64,000 nucleotides of DNA from assembly GCF_963855985.1 (NCBI RefSeq), contig NC_087095.1, positions 15,820,001 through 15,884,000 of the forward strand, given 5' to 3'. Positions 21,105 to 30,823 of this stretch are shown one piece after another. The translations under genes were made by a program, and so were the position numbers. How positions within the stretch are numbered: position 1 is the stretch's first letter; every line of letters starts with the position of its first letter. The stretch comes from Ostrinia nubilalis (taxonomy: Eukaryota; Arthropoda; Insecta; Lepidoptera; Crambidae). The notes beneath the pieces are model-generated. The model worked only from the letters and a program-made list of their open reading frames with translations. It ran no database searches and was not told where the DNA came from.

Positions 21105-24100
21105 ATGGAGGGAGTAAAACGCAAAATTAATTTGCTTGAAGCTAAAAAAGAAGCGCTTTTTCAGAGGGTTCAGGAATTATACGACCTCAGCCTAAAGGTC
21201 TCCGACCCTCAGATTGAACAAATTTTCATGTCTCGCATGCATTCGATTGAAAAAACAAGATCGGATTTTCTTGATACTATTGACGAACTTAATTTGTGTT
21301 ATATGAAACATGATGAGGAACTCAAACCTACATTTGCCGCACTCAACTCGTTTGACGATTTGTACTGTAACATCCTTTCGGTGCAAAGCTCCATCGTACA
21401 ACTAAAGGCCAACACAGAGCGTCGCAAACAGGATTTCGTAAAAAAATTACCGCCTTTAGAACTAGTCTCTTTCGACGGAGCCCCTTCCAAGTGGCCCGTT
21501 TTCTACCAAAATTTTAAAACGCTTATTCATGAGAACACTGGTTTGTCTCCAGGTGAAAAGGCTCAATACCTTATAGGAAAACTTTCCGGAAAAGCACTTA
21601 CAATTTGCTCGGGTATTCCACCTACTGGTGAGAACTATTACATAATTTGGAACAACCTATTAGAAAAATACCAAGACATAAGAGTACAAGCCTCTATGTA
21701 TTTGGAACAGTTAATAAACTTCAAATCGCAATCTTTAGATGAATTTTTGGAACAGTATTGCTCAGCTGAAGCTGCCTTACGACGTTTACAGATTGATGAC
21801 CTTTCCGATTTCATTTTGACTCATATTGCTCTCAGTAAATTAGACAAAGACACTCTAAATTTATTTGAACAATCCATTAAGCACGTAAAAATGCCTACGT
21901 TTAATGATCTCAAGACTTTTATAAAAGAACAGAATAAAATCCATGCTTTACGCTTATGTTTTACGCAGAATAAGCCGTACGTTAATAATAAAACGAATTT
22001 CGCATCGCAGTCTAAAAACTCGAAACCGACACAGTCGTTTGTTTCTAATACAGCTTCTGGAGTAAAACCCAATCAACATTACTTCCAATCTCAACCGAAT
22101 TCGCAAGGCTCATACACTCCATCCGCTGTACGAAAGAATTGTCAACTTTGTAAGACGGAACCTGAACATGCCCTGTTCAAATGCAGTTATTTTCGCTCGA
22201 AAAATGCGCCAACTCGCTACTCTTTAGTGAAAAAATGTAACTTTTGCCTCAATTGTTTGGGCTTTCATAATGTTAAATATTGCAGATCTCAAAATCGTTG
22301 CTCAGTTTGCCAACGTAAACATCACACTCTTATTCATATAGATAACTTTAACGTGAATAGACCTATGACGTCACAACAGCTGACTTGCAGCGCGACGCTT
22401 TCGCCGACCGACGCGTCCATGTCCGCGCCCGGTCCGGTCACGCCGCCGTTGCAATCGATGCCAACCAACAATGTATCTCTCTCTGCAGTCACGCCGTCGA
22501 TCGCTGATGAATCTAGTACCACGGTCTTATTACCCACCGCGTCAGTGTATACTTATGACAATAATAAGACGTGTCAAAAATTACGCGTGTTTCTAGACAC
22601 AGGTTCGATGAGCAACTTTATCACAAATAAATGTTGTGCGCGACTGAACTTAAAAGTCAATCCGCTACCTACCACTATTAAGGGCATAGGTCAGTCTGAA
22701 AGTGTGTCGCTAGGATATGTATCTTTCACAATTGCCTCACGCTTTGATCCCAGGTGTAAATACACTATTAACGCACGCGTCATTGATACAATAACCGATT
22801 ATTTACCTAATGTAAAGGTTGACATAACCCAGTTATCGCATTTACAAGGTCTTCCTATGGCTGATGACAGCTTCGATATCCCTGCTGAAATCGATTGTTT
22901 GTTAGGCAATGAGATATTCCCGCTTCTTTTAGGTAGTAATAGAATAACTTCACCGCAATCCTCTGTCATCGCTATCGAAACCACGCTCGGATATCTCGCT
23001 ATGGGACGCGCTCAGTGTTACTCAGCTCATTCACGCAATGATAATAAAGCATTCTTTTGCAATGTAGACTCGCACTCATTAGAATCACTCACGCAACGCT
23101 TTTGGGAGCTTGAAAGTGTACCTACTAAGAGACACATCAGCCCTGACGACGAAATATGTGAAAACATTTTCCAATCAACTCATTCTCGCGACGACTCTGG
23201 GACGTATACCGTTTCTTTGCCATTTAAACTCGACCCATCAGAACTCGGCGATTCTTACTTTACTGCTAGGCGTCGCTTCTATAACTTAGAGAAAAAGTTA
23301 GACTCAACTCCGGGCTTACGCACTAACTATAATGAAAATATTCAAGACTGTATCGATCGCGGTTTTCTGTCAAAAGTCGAAAACGCATCGAATTCAGAGG
23401 AAAATACTCCAAATTATTATATACCTCATCATGCAGTATACCGACCAGATAAACTCACTTCAAAAACTCGAGTCGTTTTAGATGCAAGTTGTAAAACAAC
23501 CTCTGGAAAGTCGTTAAATGATGTTCTTTACACTGGCCCAAACTTACAAAGTAATATTTTTGATCTTTTAATTAACTTACGCATTTTCTCAGTCGCTTTA
23601 TCTGCTGATATTGAAAAGATGTATTTCTGTGTGAAGCTTGATCAAAATCACCACCCGTTTCAACGCATATTATTTCGATTTGATCCTGAATCACCGATTG
23701 ATACTTATCAATACAATAGGGTTTCTTTTGGCGTTTCTAGCTCGCCTTACCTCGCTATGCGTGTCGTTCGCCAACTCGCTGAGGACGAGCGCGCGAATTA
23801 TCCTATCGCCGCGTCTGAAGCTCAATCCTGTATGTATATGAACGATTATGTCTCATCGATGGACGGGTTAGAAAAAGCTGAACAATCTTACCATCAAATG
23901 GTTAAGATGTTCATGGCCGGGGGGTTTAAAATGGTTAAGTGGATCTCGAACAACCCTGAGCTTATAAATAAGATTCCCGATTCGCATAAAAATCCACAGC
24001 TCGTCGATTTTGACACTGACTCAGAAATTACGACAAAAATCATAGGCATGCAGTGGCAACCTAATGATGACGTTTTTCTTTACAAAATTAACTCTACTAA

Positions 24101-24230
24101 CTCTGACCAATGCACAAAACGCACGATTCTTTCCGCAACTGCTAGATTATTCGACCCTTTGGGTTTGCTAGGCCCTGTGTACAGCGTTTCTCAAACTTTT
24201 AATTCAAGAATGCTGGCAGCGCGAACTTGA
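21105..24230 (+). pseudogene. Copy B gag-pol, RT catalytic mutation and frameshift
   Basis: ATG at 21105 (MEGVKRK) is chosen because the same start is kept in all copies. The frame holds the gag region, cysteine knuckles, aspartic protease (DTGS at 498-501) and reverse transcriptase. Two lesions are clear. Codon 913 in the YMDD box is AAC (23841-23843), so the first catalytic aspartate is asparagine (YMND), which should abolish polymerase activity. One extra T at about 24180 shifts the frame at codon 1026, giving a short false tail and a stop at 24228-24230. Further pol sequence in the original frame continues to 24350. Variants such as MKHDEE and SSIVQ are shared only with copy F. Confidence 0.9.
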
Positions 24231-24351
24231 ATGGGATCAGCCAGTTCCAGACTCAATAAAAAATAAATGGAATCGGTTTGATAGTGAGATTAACAATTTA
24301 TCGCAATTAAAAATATCTCGTCATATAGGAATCACCGCGGGTTGTCACGTA

Positions 24352-24681
24352 GCCAGCATTAAAACCTCATGCAATTCAAACTCATGTCACACTATTCTAT
24401 CACTCATTCTGACAGTCCTTTTCCTATCCTCTCCCTCCCACCTTCAGTCTCGCTCTCGCATCGCAACGCGCCGCTTCGCCTACCTATCTGGGCGTTAATT
24501 ACTAAATAAGTATCCAAAATAAACCAATTCAAATAAACCCAAATCGCGCGCTAAACTCATCTCAATAAAATTCAAGTGTTTGTGAAAGTGAAAGAAGAAC
24601 CAAGCTTGGACCGTCCTGTGGAGTCTGCTCAATCGAAGGTATCCCATCCCATTCCTATCCCAATCTCCTACAACTCCTTTC
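24352..24681 (+). repeat. 5' LTR of copy C, first bases missing
   Basis: Begins GCCAGCATTAAAACC directly after pol sequence of copy B (CACGTA), so about 7 terminal bases are lost. The initiator TCAGTC and the AATAAA region are intact, so promoter function may persist. Confidence 0.85.
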
Positions 24682-25049
24682 TGGTCCTACCGAGCCGAAT
24701 GGTTCATTTCCTATCCTTTACACTTACAGAAAATCACAACTACACATTTTCACGCATCCGTCATTTTGACAACTCTCTAGAAAATTCTAGAAAATTCGCT
24801 CGTTTGACACATTCTTTCTGGAAAGTTCGATTCGTTTGACATTTGACACATTCTAGAAATTACTATTCGCTCAAACGTCAACTCGTTGTTTGTAAACACG
24901 TGTATTTTTTAAATTCAATCTTTTTCAATTTTATTTCAATTCAATTTCAAATTCGCTTACATACGCTACGCATTTTATTTTCCTACGCACAACTCAACTC
25001 ATTTTTTAACGCTAGCTCTCATGCGTGTGTTTGCTCACCTACCAATACA
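24682..25049 (+). promoter_or_regulatory. Copy C leader: primer site and heat-shock-element-like cluster
   Basis: Primer site from 24682 with one change (CCGAA for CCGCA). HSE-like sites: 24780-24797 (four units), 24816-24828 (three units) and 24851-24858 (two units). A 17-base deletion after TTTCCTAC and one extra C before AATACAATGG distinguish this leader. The extra base brings an upstream open frame (from 24843) into the gag frame, a possible 69-residue N-terminal extension if a non-AUG start were used. I consider the ATG at 25050 to be the real start. Confidence 0.65.
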
Positions 25050-28000
25050 ATGGAGGGAGTAAAACGCAAAATTAATTTGCTTGAAGCTAAAAAAGAAGCG
25101 CTTTTTCAGAGGGTTCAGGAACTATACGACCTCAGCCTAAAGGTCTCCGACCCTCAGATTGAACAAATTTTCATGTCTCGCATGCATTCGATTGAAAAAA
25201 CAAGATCGGATTTTCTTGATACTATTGACGAACTTAATTTGTGTTATATGAAAAATGATGAGGAACTCAAACCTACATTTGCCGCACTCAACTCGTTTGA
25301 CGATTTGTACTGTAACATCCTTTCGGTGCAAAGCTCCATCGCACAACTAAAGGCCAACACAGAGCGTCGCAAACAGGATTTCGTAAAAAAATTACCGCCT
25401 TTAGAACTAGTCTCTTTCGACGGAGCCCCTTCCAAGTGGCCCGTTTTCTACCAAAATTTTAAAACGCTTATTCATGAGAACACTGGTTTGTCTCCAGGTG
25501 AAAAGGCTCAATACCTTATAGGAAAACTTTCCGGAAAAGCACTTACAATTTGCTCGGGTATTCCACCGACTGGTGAGAACTATTACATAATTTGGAACAA
25601 CCTATTAGAAAAATACCAAGACATAAGAGTACAAGCCTCTATGTATTTGGAACAATTAATAAACTTCAAATCGCAATCTTTAGATGAATTTTTGGAACAG
25701 TATTGCTCAGCTGAAGCTGCCTTACGACGTTTACAGATTGATGACCTTTCCGATTTCATTTTGACTCATATTGCTCTCAGTAAATTAGACAAAGACACTC
25801 TAAATTTATTTGAACAATCCATTAAGCACGTAAAAATGCCTACGTTTAATGATCTCAAGACTTTTATAAAAGAACAGAATAAAATCCATGCTTTACGCTT
25901 ATGTTTTACGCAGAATAAGCCGTACGTTAATAATAAAACGAATTTCGCATCGCAGTCTAAAAACTCGAAACCGACACAGTCGTTTGTTTCTAATACAGCT
26001 TCTGGAGTAAAACCCAATCAACATTACTTTCAATCTCAACCGAATTCGCAAGGCTCATACACTCCATCCGCTGTACGCAAGAATTGTCAACTTTGTAAGA
26101 CGGAACCTGAACATGCCCTGTTCAAATGCAGTTATTTTCGCTCGAAAAATGCGCCAACTCGCTACTCTTTAGTGAAAAAATGTAACTTTTGCCTCAATTG
26201 TTTAGGCTTTCATAACATTAAAGATTGCAGATCTCAAAATCGTTGCTCAGTTTGCCAACGTAAACATCACACTCTTATTCATATAGACAACTTTAACGTG
26301 AATAGACCTATGACGTCACAACAGCTAACTTGCAGCGCGACGCTTTTGCCGACCGACGCGTCCATGTCCGCGCCCGGTCCGGTCACGCCGCCGTTGCAAT
26401 CGATGCCAACCAACAATGTGTCTCTCTCTGCAGTCACGCCGTCGATCGCTGATGAATCTAGTACCACGGTCTTATTACCCACCGCGTCAGTGTATACTTA
26501 TGACAATAATAAGACGTGTCAAAAATTACGCGTGTTTCTAGACACAGGTTCGATGAGCAACTTTATCACAAATAAATGTTGTGCGCGACTGAACTTAAAA
26601 GTCAATCCGCTACCTACCACTATTAAGGGCATAGGTCAGTCTGAAAGTGTGTCGCTAGGATATGTATCTTTCACAATTGCCTCACGCTTTGATCCCAGGT
26701 GTAAATACACAATTAACGCACGCGTCATTGATACAATAACCGATTATTTACCTAATGTAAGGGTTGACATAACCCAGTTATCGCATTTACAAGGACTTCC
26801 TATGGCTGATGACAGCTTCGATATCCCTGCTGAAATCGATTGTTTGTTAGGCAATGAGATATTCCCGCTTCTTTTAGGTAGTAATAAAATAACTTCACCG
26901 CAATCCTCTGTCATCGCTATCGAAACCACGCTCGGATATCTCGCTATGGGACGCGCTCAGTGTTACTCAGCTCATTCACGCAATGATAATAAAGCATTCT
27001 TTTGCAATGTAGACTCGCACTCATTAGAATCACTCACGCAACGCTTTTGGGAGCTTGAAAGTGTACCTACTAAGAGACACATCAGCCCTGACGATGATAT
27101 ATGTGAAAACATTTTCCAATCAACTCATTCTCGCGACGACTCTGGGACGTATACCGTTTCTTTGCCATTTAAACTCGACCCATCAGAACTCGGCGATTCT
27201 TACTTTACTGCTAGGCGTCGCTTTTATAACTTAGAGAAAAGGTTAGACTCAACTCCGGGCTTACGCACTAACTATAATGAAAATATTCAAGACTGTATCG
27301 ATCGCGGTTTTCTGTCAAAAGTCGAAAACGCATCGAATTCAGAGGAAAATACTCCAAATTATTATATACCTCATCATGCAGTATACCGACCAGATAAACT
27401 CACTTCAAAAACTCGAGTCGTTTTAGATGCAAGTTGTAAAACAACCTCTGGAAAGTCGTTAAATGATGTTCTTTACACTGGCCCAAACTTACAAAGTAAT
27501 ATTTTTGATCTTTTAATTAACTTACGCATTTTCTCAGTCGCTTTATCTGCTGATATTGAAAAGATGTATTTCTGTGTAAAGCTTGATCAAAATCACCACC
27601 CGTTTCAACGCATATTATTTCGATTTGATCCTGAATCACCGATTGATACTTATCAATACAATAGGGTTTCTTTTGGCGTTTCTAGCTCGCCTTACCTCGC
27701 TATGCGTGTCGTTCGCCAACTCGCTGAGGACGAGCGCGCGAATTATCCTATCGCCGCGTCTGAAGCTCAATCCTGTATGTATATGGACGATTATGTCTCA
27801 TCTATGGACGGGTTAGAAAAAGCTGAACAATCTTACCATCAAATGGTTAAGATGTTCATGGCCGGGGGGTTTAAAATGGTTAAGTGGATCTCGAACAACC
27901 CTGAGCTTATAAATAAGATTCCCGATTCGCATAAAAATCCACAGCTCGTCGATTTTGACACTGACTCAGAAATTACGACAAAAATCATAGGCATGCAGTG

Positions 28001-30344
28001 GCTTCCTAATGATGACGTTTTTCTTTACAAAATTAACTCTACTAACTCTGACCAATGCACAAAACGCACGATTCTTTCCGCAACCGCTAGATTATTCGAC
28101 CCTTTGGGTTTGCTAGGCCCTATGACAGCGTTTCTCAAACTCTTAATTCAAGAATGCTGGCAGCGCGAACTTGAATGGGATCAGCCAGTTCCAGACTCAA
28201 TAAAAAATAAATGGAATCGGTTTGATAGTGAGATAAAATATTTATCGCAATTAAAAATACCTCGTCACATAGGAATCACCGCGGGTTGTCACGTCACTAT
28301 CATGGGCTTCGCGGACGCCAGCGAAGTATGCTACGGAGCTGTAGTTTATGTGCGCGTGAGCTCTGATGCAGATTCACCCGGTGAAGTCTTTCTTATCGCA
28401 TCCAAATCGCGCGTCGCGCCTTTAAAGAAAATATCTCTTGCGCGGCTTGAACTGTGCGCAGCGCTGCTCTTGACAAATCTTTTATTATCGGTTCGCGATA
28501 GTATAGAGAATCGTTATCCTGTTAACTCAATTTACGCATTTTCAGACTCGACTGTCACTCTCACGTGGATACATTCTCCCGCGTACACATTTCACACATT
28601 TGTTGCGAATAGAATTACTGAAATTAATTCGAAACTCAACGCAAAAATTTGGCATCATGTTAATGGAAATGAAAATCCTGCAGATGTAATATCGCGACCT
28701 GTAACTCCTAAAGCATTATTAAATCAATTAAATTGGTTTCACTCTCCTCAATGGACAGCTCAGCCAATCTCGCAATGGCCTATCGAGCCATTTCAAGTTT
28801 CATCTAACAGTGTTCGACTGGAAGAGAAAACTATCGCTCTTGTTTCAGAGACAAACTCTCAATCGAACTCTCACCCTTTCGATCGATTAATTGATCGCAT
28901 TTCCACGTACCCAAAATTATTACGCGCTACTGTGTACGTGTTACGCTTCGCTAAAATACTACGTTCAAACGGAGTGGTTACATCCTCTGATTTAGAACTC
29001 GCTGAACTCTATTTAGTACGCCATATACAGGCACTATTTTTTACTCAAGATATGCACGCAATTAAAAATAATAAACCCTTTAACAAATCGCTTCTCAAAC
29101 TTAACCCTTTCATTGACTCTGATAATATACTTCGTGTCGGAGGTCGACTCACTCACTCTCAACTCAACTATGGACAAAAGCATCCAATCATTCTATCGCC
29201 TAAACATCGCTTCACTCAACTTTTAGTTGATTACTTTCATGTATGTAATTTACATACTGGTCCTTCACTTCTACTCAGTCTGCTTAGACAGAAATTTTGG
29301 ATACTTTCCGCACGTAACTTAGTACGTCAAAGAGTGCATCAATGCAATATCTGTTTTCGTTTAAACCCTAAATCTACAAACCCTCTTATGGGCGACTTGC
29401 CATCATTTCGCGTTTCAGAAGCTAAAGCCTTTGTTTATACATCGGTCGATTATGCAGGTCCCTTCTTTATTACTCACATTCGCCGCAGAGGTGTTAAAAG
29501 CCAGAAGGCTTATATTTGTTTATTTTGCTGTCTTACAACTAAGGCTCTACACATAGAGTTAGTTTCAGACTTAAGCTCTGATCTATTTCTCGCCGCTTTT
29601 CGTCGATTCATTTGTAGAAGAGGCCCCGTTTCCATGATATATAGCGACGGAGGTACTAACTTCATTGGCGCTAAACGCAAGCTTGACGAAATTTACGCTC
29701 TTTTAGAATCTGACTCTCACAAAAATTATTTAAGTTCACATTTGGCTGAACAACGCATTAAGTTTCTTCATAGTCCACCATATGGTCCGCACTTTAACGG
29801 CATCACAGAGATAAATGTTCGTTATGTAAAAACGCATCTTTATAAAGTTATTGGTCTTCAAGTGTTAACATACGAAGAGTTCAACACTGTACTTGTACAA
29901 ATAGAAGGCTTATTGAATAGTAGACCATTGTGTGTTCTTAGCTCTGACCCATCTGATATATCCGCTCTCACTCCCAATCACTTTCTCAATATAACTCCAC
30001 TGAAATTCTTACCAGTAGAGGATGTCTCTGATATTTCTGACAATCGGTTAACGCGTTATCAGTTAGTCAATAAATTAGTGCAAAGCTTTTGGCGTCGCTG
30101 GAGTCAGGAGTATTTAACTTCTCTACAACGCCGTGAAAAGTGGAATACGGTGACCAAACCGATAGATGTGGGCTCTGTTGTTGTTATAAAAGATGACAAT
30201 GCGCATCCTCTTTGTTGGCCATTGGGTGTGGTTGTGGAAGTATATCCCGGAAAGGACAAAATCATTCGCACCTTAAAGATTCGCACTGCAACCGGTACTT
30301 ATGTTCGGCCTGTAGTTAGAGTTTGTCCTCTTCCTTTACAGTAA
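25050..30344 (+). CDS. Copy C gag-pol polyprotein, 1,764 residues, intact
   Basis: A single uninterrupted BEL/Pao polyprotein. In order: N-terminal helical gag region (1-105); DUF1759-like gag (about 110-290); cysteine knuckles at C346/C349/H355/C360, C381/C384/H388/C393 and C399/C402/H406/H411; a Pro/Thr/Ser-rich linker; aspartic protease (DTGS 498-501); reverse transcriptase (D835, YMDDY 911-915); RNase H (D1089, E1134, D1166); integrase zinc-binding H1397, H1402, C1432, C1435; integrase core D1467, D1533, E1587; and a C-terminal DUF5641-like domain (about 1660-1764). Products would form particles, copy the RNA and insert the cDNA. Copy-specific variants include SATLLPTD, DDDIC, GPMTAF and AYTFHTF. 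GPMTAF and DDDIC recur only in copy J. Residue assignments are by motif reading, not by structure. Confidence 0.92.
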   Translation: MEGVKRKINLLEAKKEALFQRVQELYDLSLKVSDPQIEQIFMSRMHSIEKTRSDFLDTIDELNLCYMKNDEELKPTFAALNSFDDLYCNILSVQSSIAQLKANTERRKQDFVKKLPPLELVSFDGAPSKWPVFYQNFKTLIHENTGLSPGEKAQYLIGKLSGKALTICSGIPPTGENYYIIWNNLLEKYQDIRVQASMYLEQLINFKSQSLDEFLEQYCSAEAALRRLQIDDLSDFILTHIALSKLDKDTLNLFEQSIKHVKMPTFNDLKTFIKEQNKIHALRLCFTQNKPYVNNKTNFASQSKNSKPTQSFVSNTASGVKPNQHYFQSQPNSQGSYTPSAVRKNCQLCKTEPEHALFKCSYFRSKNAPTRYSLVKKCNFCLNCLGFHNIKDCRSQNRCSVCQRKHHTLIHIDNFNVNRPMTSQQLTCSATLLPTDASMSAPGPVTPPLQSMPTNNVSLSAVTPSIADESSTTVLLPTASVYTYDNNKTCQKLRVFLDTGSMSNFITNKCCARLNLKVNPLPTTIKGIGQSESVSLGYVSFTIASRFDPRCKYTINARVIDTITDYLPNVRVDITQLSHLQGLPMADDSFDIPAEIDCLLGNEIFPLLLGSNKITSPQSSVIAIETTLGYLAMGRAQCYSAHSRNDNKAFFCNVDSHSLESLTQRFWELESVPTKRHISPDDDICENIFQSTHSRDDSGTYTVSLPFKLDPSELGDSYFTARRRFYNLEKRLDSTPGLRTNYNENIQDCIDRGFLSKVENASNSEENTPNYYIPHHAVYRPDKLTSKTRVVLDASCKTTSGKSLNDVLYTGPNLQSNIFDLLINLRIFSVALSADIEKMYFCVKLDQNHHPFQRILFRFDPESPIDTYQYNRVSFGVSSSPYLAMRVVRQLAEDERANYPIAASEAQSCMYMDDYVSSMDGLEKAEQSYHQMVKMFMAGGFKMVKWISNNPELINKIPDSHKNPQLVDFDTDSEITTKIIGMQWLPNDDVFLYKINSTNSDQCTKRTILSATARLFDPLGLLGPMTAFLKLLIQECWQRELEWDQPVPDSIKNKWNRFDSEIKYLSQLKIPRHIGITAGCHVTIMGFADASEVCYGAVVYVRVSSDADSPGEVFLIASKSRVAPLKKISLARLELCAALLLTNLLLSVRDSIENRYPVNSIYAFSDSTVTLTWIHSPAYTFHTFVANRITEINSKLNAKIWHHVNGNENPADVISRPVTPKALLNQLNWFHSPQWTAQPISQWPIEPFQVSSNSVRLEEKTIALVSETNSQSNSHPFDRLIDRISTYPKLLRATVYVLRFAKILRSNGVVTSSDLELAELYLVRHIQALFFTQDMHAIKNNKPFNKSLLKLNPFIDSDNILRVGGRLTHSQLNYGQKHPIILSPKHRFTQLLVDYFHVCNLHTGPSLLLSLLRQKFWILSARNLVRQRVHQCNICFRLNPKSTNPLMGDLPSFRVSEAKAFVYTSVDYAGPFFITHIRRRGVKSQKAYICLFCCLTTKALHIELVSDLSSDLFLAAFRRFICRRGPVSMIYSDGGTNFIGAKRKLDEIYALLESDSHKNYLSSHLAEQRIKFLHSPPYGPHFNGITEINVRYVKTHLYKVIGLQVLTYEEFNTVLVQIEGLLNSRPLCVLSSDPSDISALTPNHFLNITPLKFLPVEDVSDISDNRLTRYQLVNKLVQSFWRRWSQEYLTSLQRREKWNTVTKPIDVGSVVVIKDDNAHPLCWPLGVVVEVYPGKDKIIRTLKIRTATGTYVRPVVRVCPLPLQ

Positions 30345-30509
30345 CTCAAATAATGTTCTTAACTTTATTTTAACCTTAACTTTAATTTAACACAACTTTA
30401 ACGCTAATTTAACTCGTTTAGTTCTCTCTAACGCATGTTTTTTTACGTTTTTAACTTTTTTTTTACAAACGCTACTCAATCTAGAGGAAGACCTCTAGGC
30501 CGGGGGAGT
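30345..30509 (+). other. Copy C 3' UTR, hairpin and polypurine tract
   Basis: AT-rich ACTTTAATTTAAC-type repeats are followed by a perfect hairpin CTAGAGG-AAGA-CCTCTAG (30481-30498). The polypurine tract GGCCGGGGGAG (30498-30508) directly precedes the LTR. The tract primes plus-strand DNA synthesis in LTR elements. Confidence 0.8.
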
Positions 30510-30804
30510 TGTACGCGCCAGCATTAAAACCTCATACATTTCAAACTCATGTCACACTATTCTATCACTCATTCTGACAGTCCTTTTTCCTATCCTCTCC
30601 CTCCCACCTTCAGTCTCGCTCTCGCATCGCAACGCGCCGCTTCGCCTACCTATCTGGGCGTTAATACTAAATAAGTATCCAAAATAAACCAATTCAAATA
30701 AACACAAATCGCGCGCTAAACTCATCTCAATAAAAATTCAAGTGTTTGTGAAAGTGAAAGAAGAACCAAGCTTGGACCGTCCTGTGGAGTCTGCTCAATC
30801 GAAG
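30510..30804 (+). repeat. 3' LTR of copy C, 3' end missing
   Basis: Starts TGTACGCGCC after the polypurine tract and has the CATACATTTC haplotype and AAACACAAATCGCGC wording. It breaks at 30804 in U5. The 19 bases after it (30805-30823) match nothing else here and lead straight into minus-strand pol sequence of copy D. Confidence 0.9.
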
Positions 30805-30823
30805 TATTTGCTGAAAGAGTTGG

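Larger units (their letters stand above)
20376..24350 (+). mobile_element. Copy B: broken BEL/Pao element, 3' end missing
   Basis: Has a complete 5' LTR, primer site, leader and polyprotein frame up to about codon 1085. It then stops in GGTTGTCACGT (24340-24350) and is joined directly to the trimmed 5' LTR of copy C. Missing are most of RNase H, the integrase, the 3' UTR and the 3' LTR. The left boundary is precise: LTR TGTACGCGCC follows TGTAC (20371-20375) inside the leader of fragment A. The right target duplication cannot be checked because the right end is lost. Protein variants show that its closest relative here is copy F, on the other strand. Confidence 0.85.
24352..30804 (+). mobile_element. 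Copy C: BEL/Pao element with intact frame but eroded LTR ends
   Basis: 5' LTR, leader, complete 1,764-codon frame, 3' UTR, polypurine tract and 3' LTR are all present in order. The 5' LTR lacks its first TGTACGC bases, where it is fused to copy B. The 3' LTR ends at ...CTCAATCGAAG (30804), about 43 bases short, followed by 19 unrelated bases and then copy D in the opposite orientation. The two LTRs are of different haplotypes: CATGCAATTC in the 5' and CATACATTTC in the 3'. They therefore do not derive from one recent insertion. It could still make protein but, without LTR tips, probably cannot be mobilised in its present form. Confidence 0.85.

Noticed and set aside
25137..27816. Recurrent antisense and alternate-frame open frames of 60-83 codons inside every gag-pol copy
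   Set aside because: They recur at fixed offsets because the copies are near-identical; they shadow the conserved polyprotein frame and show no independent constraint that I can see.
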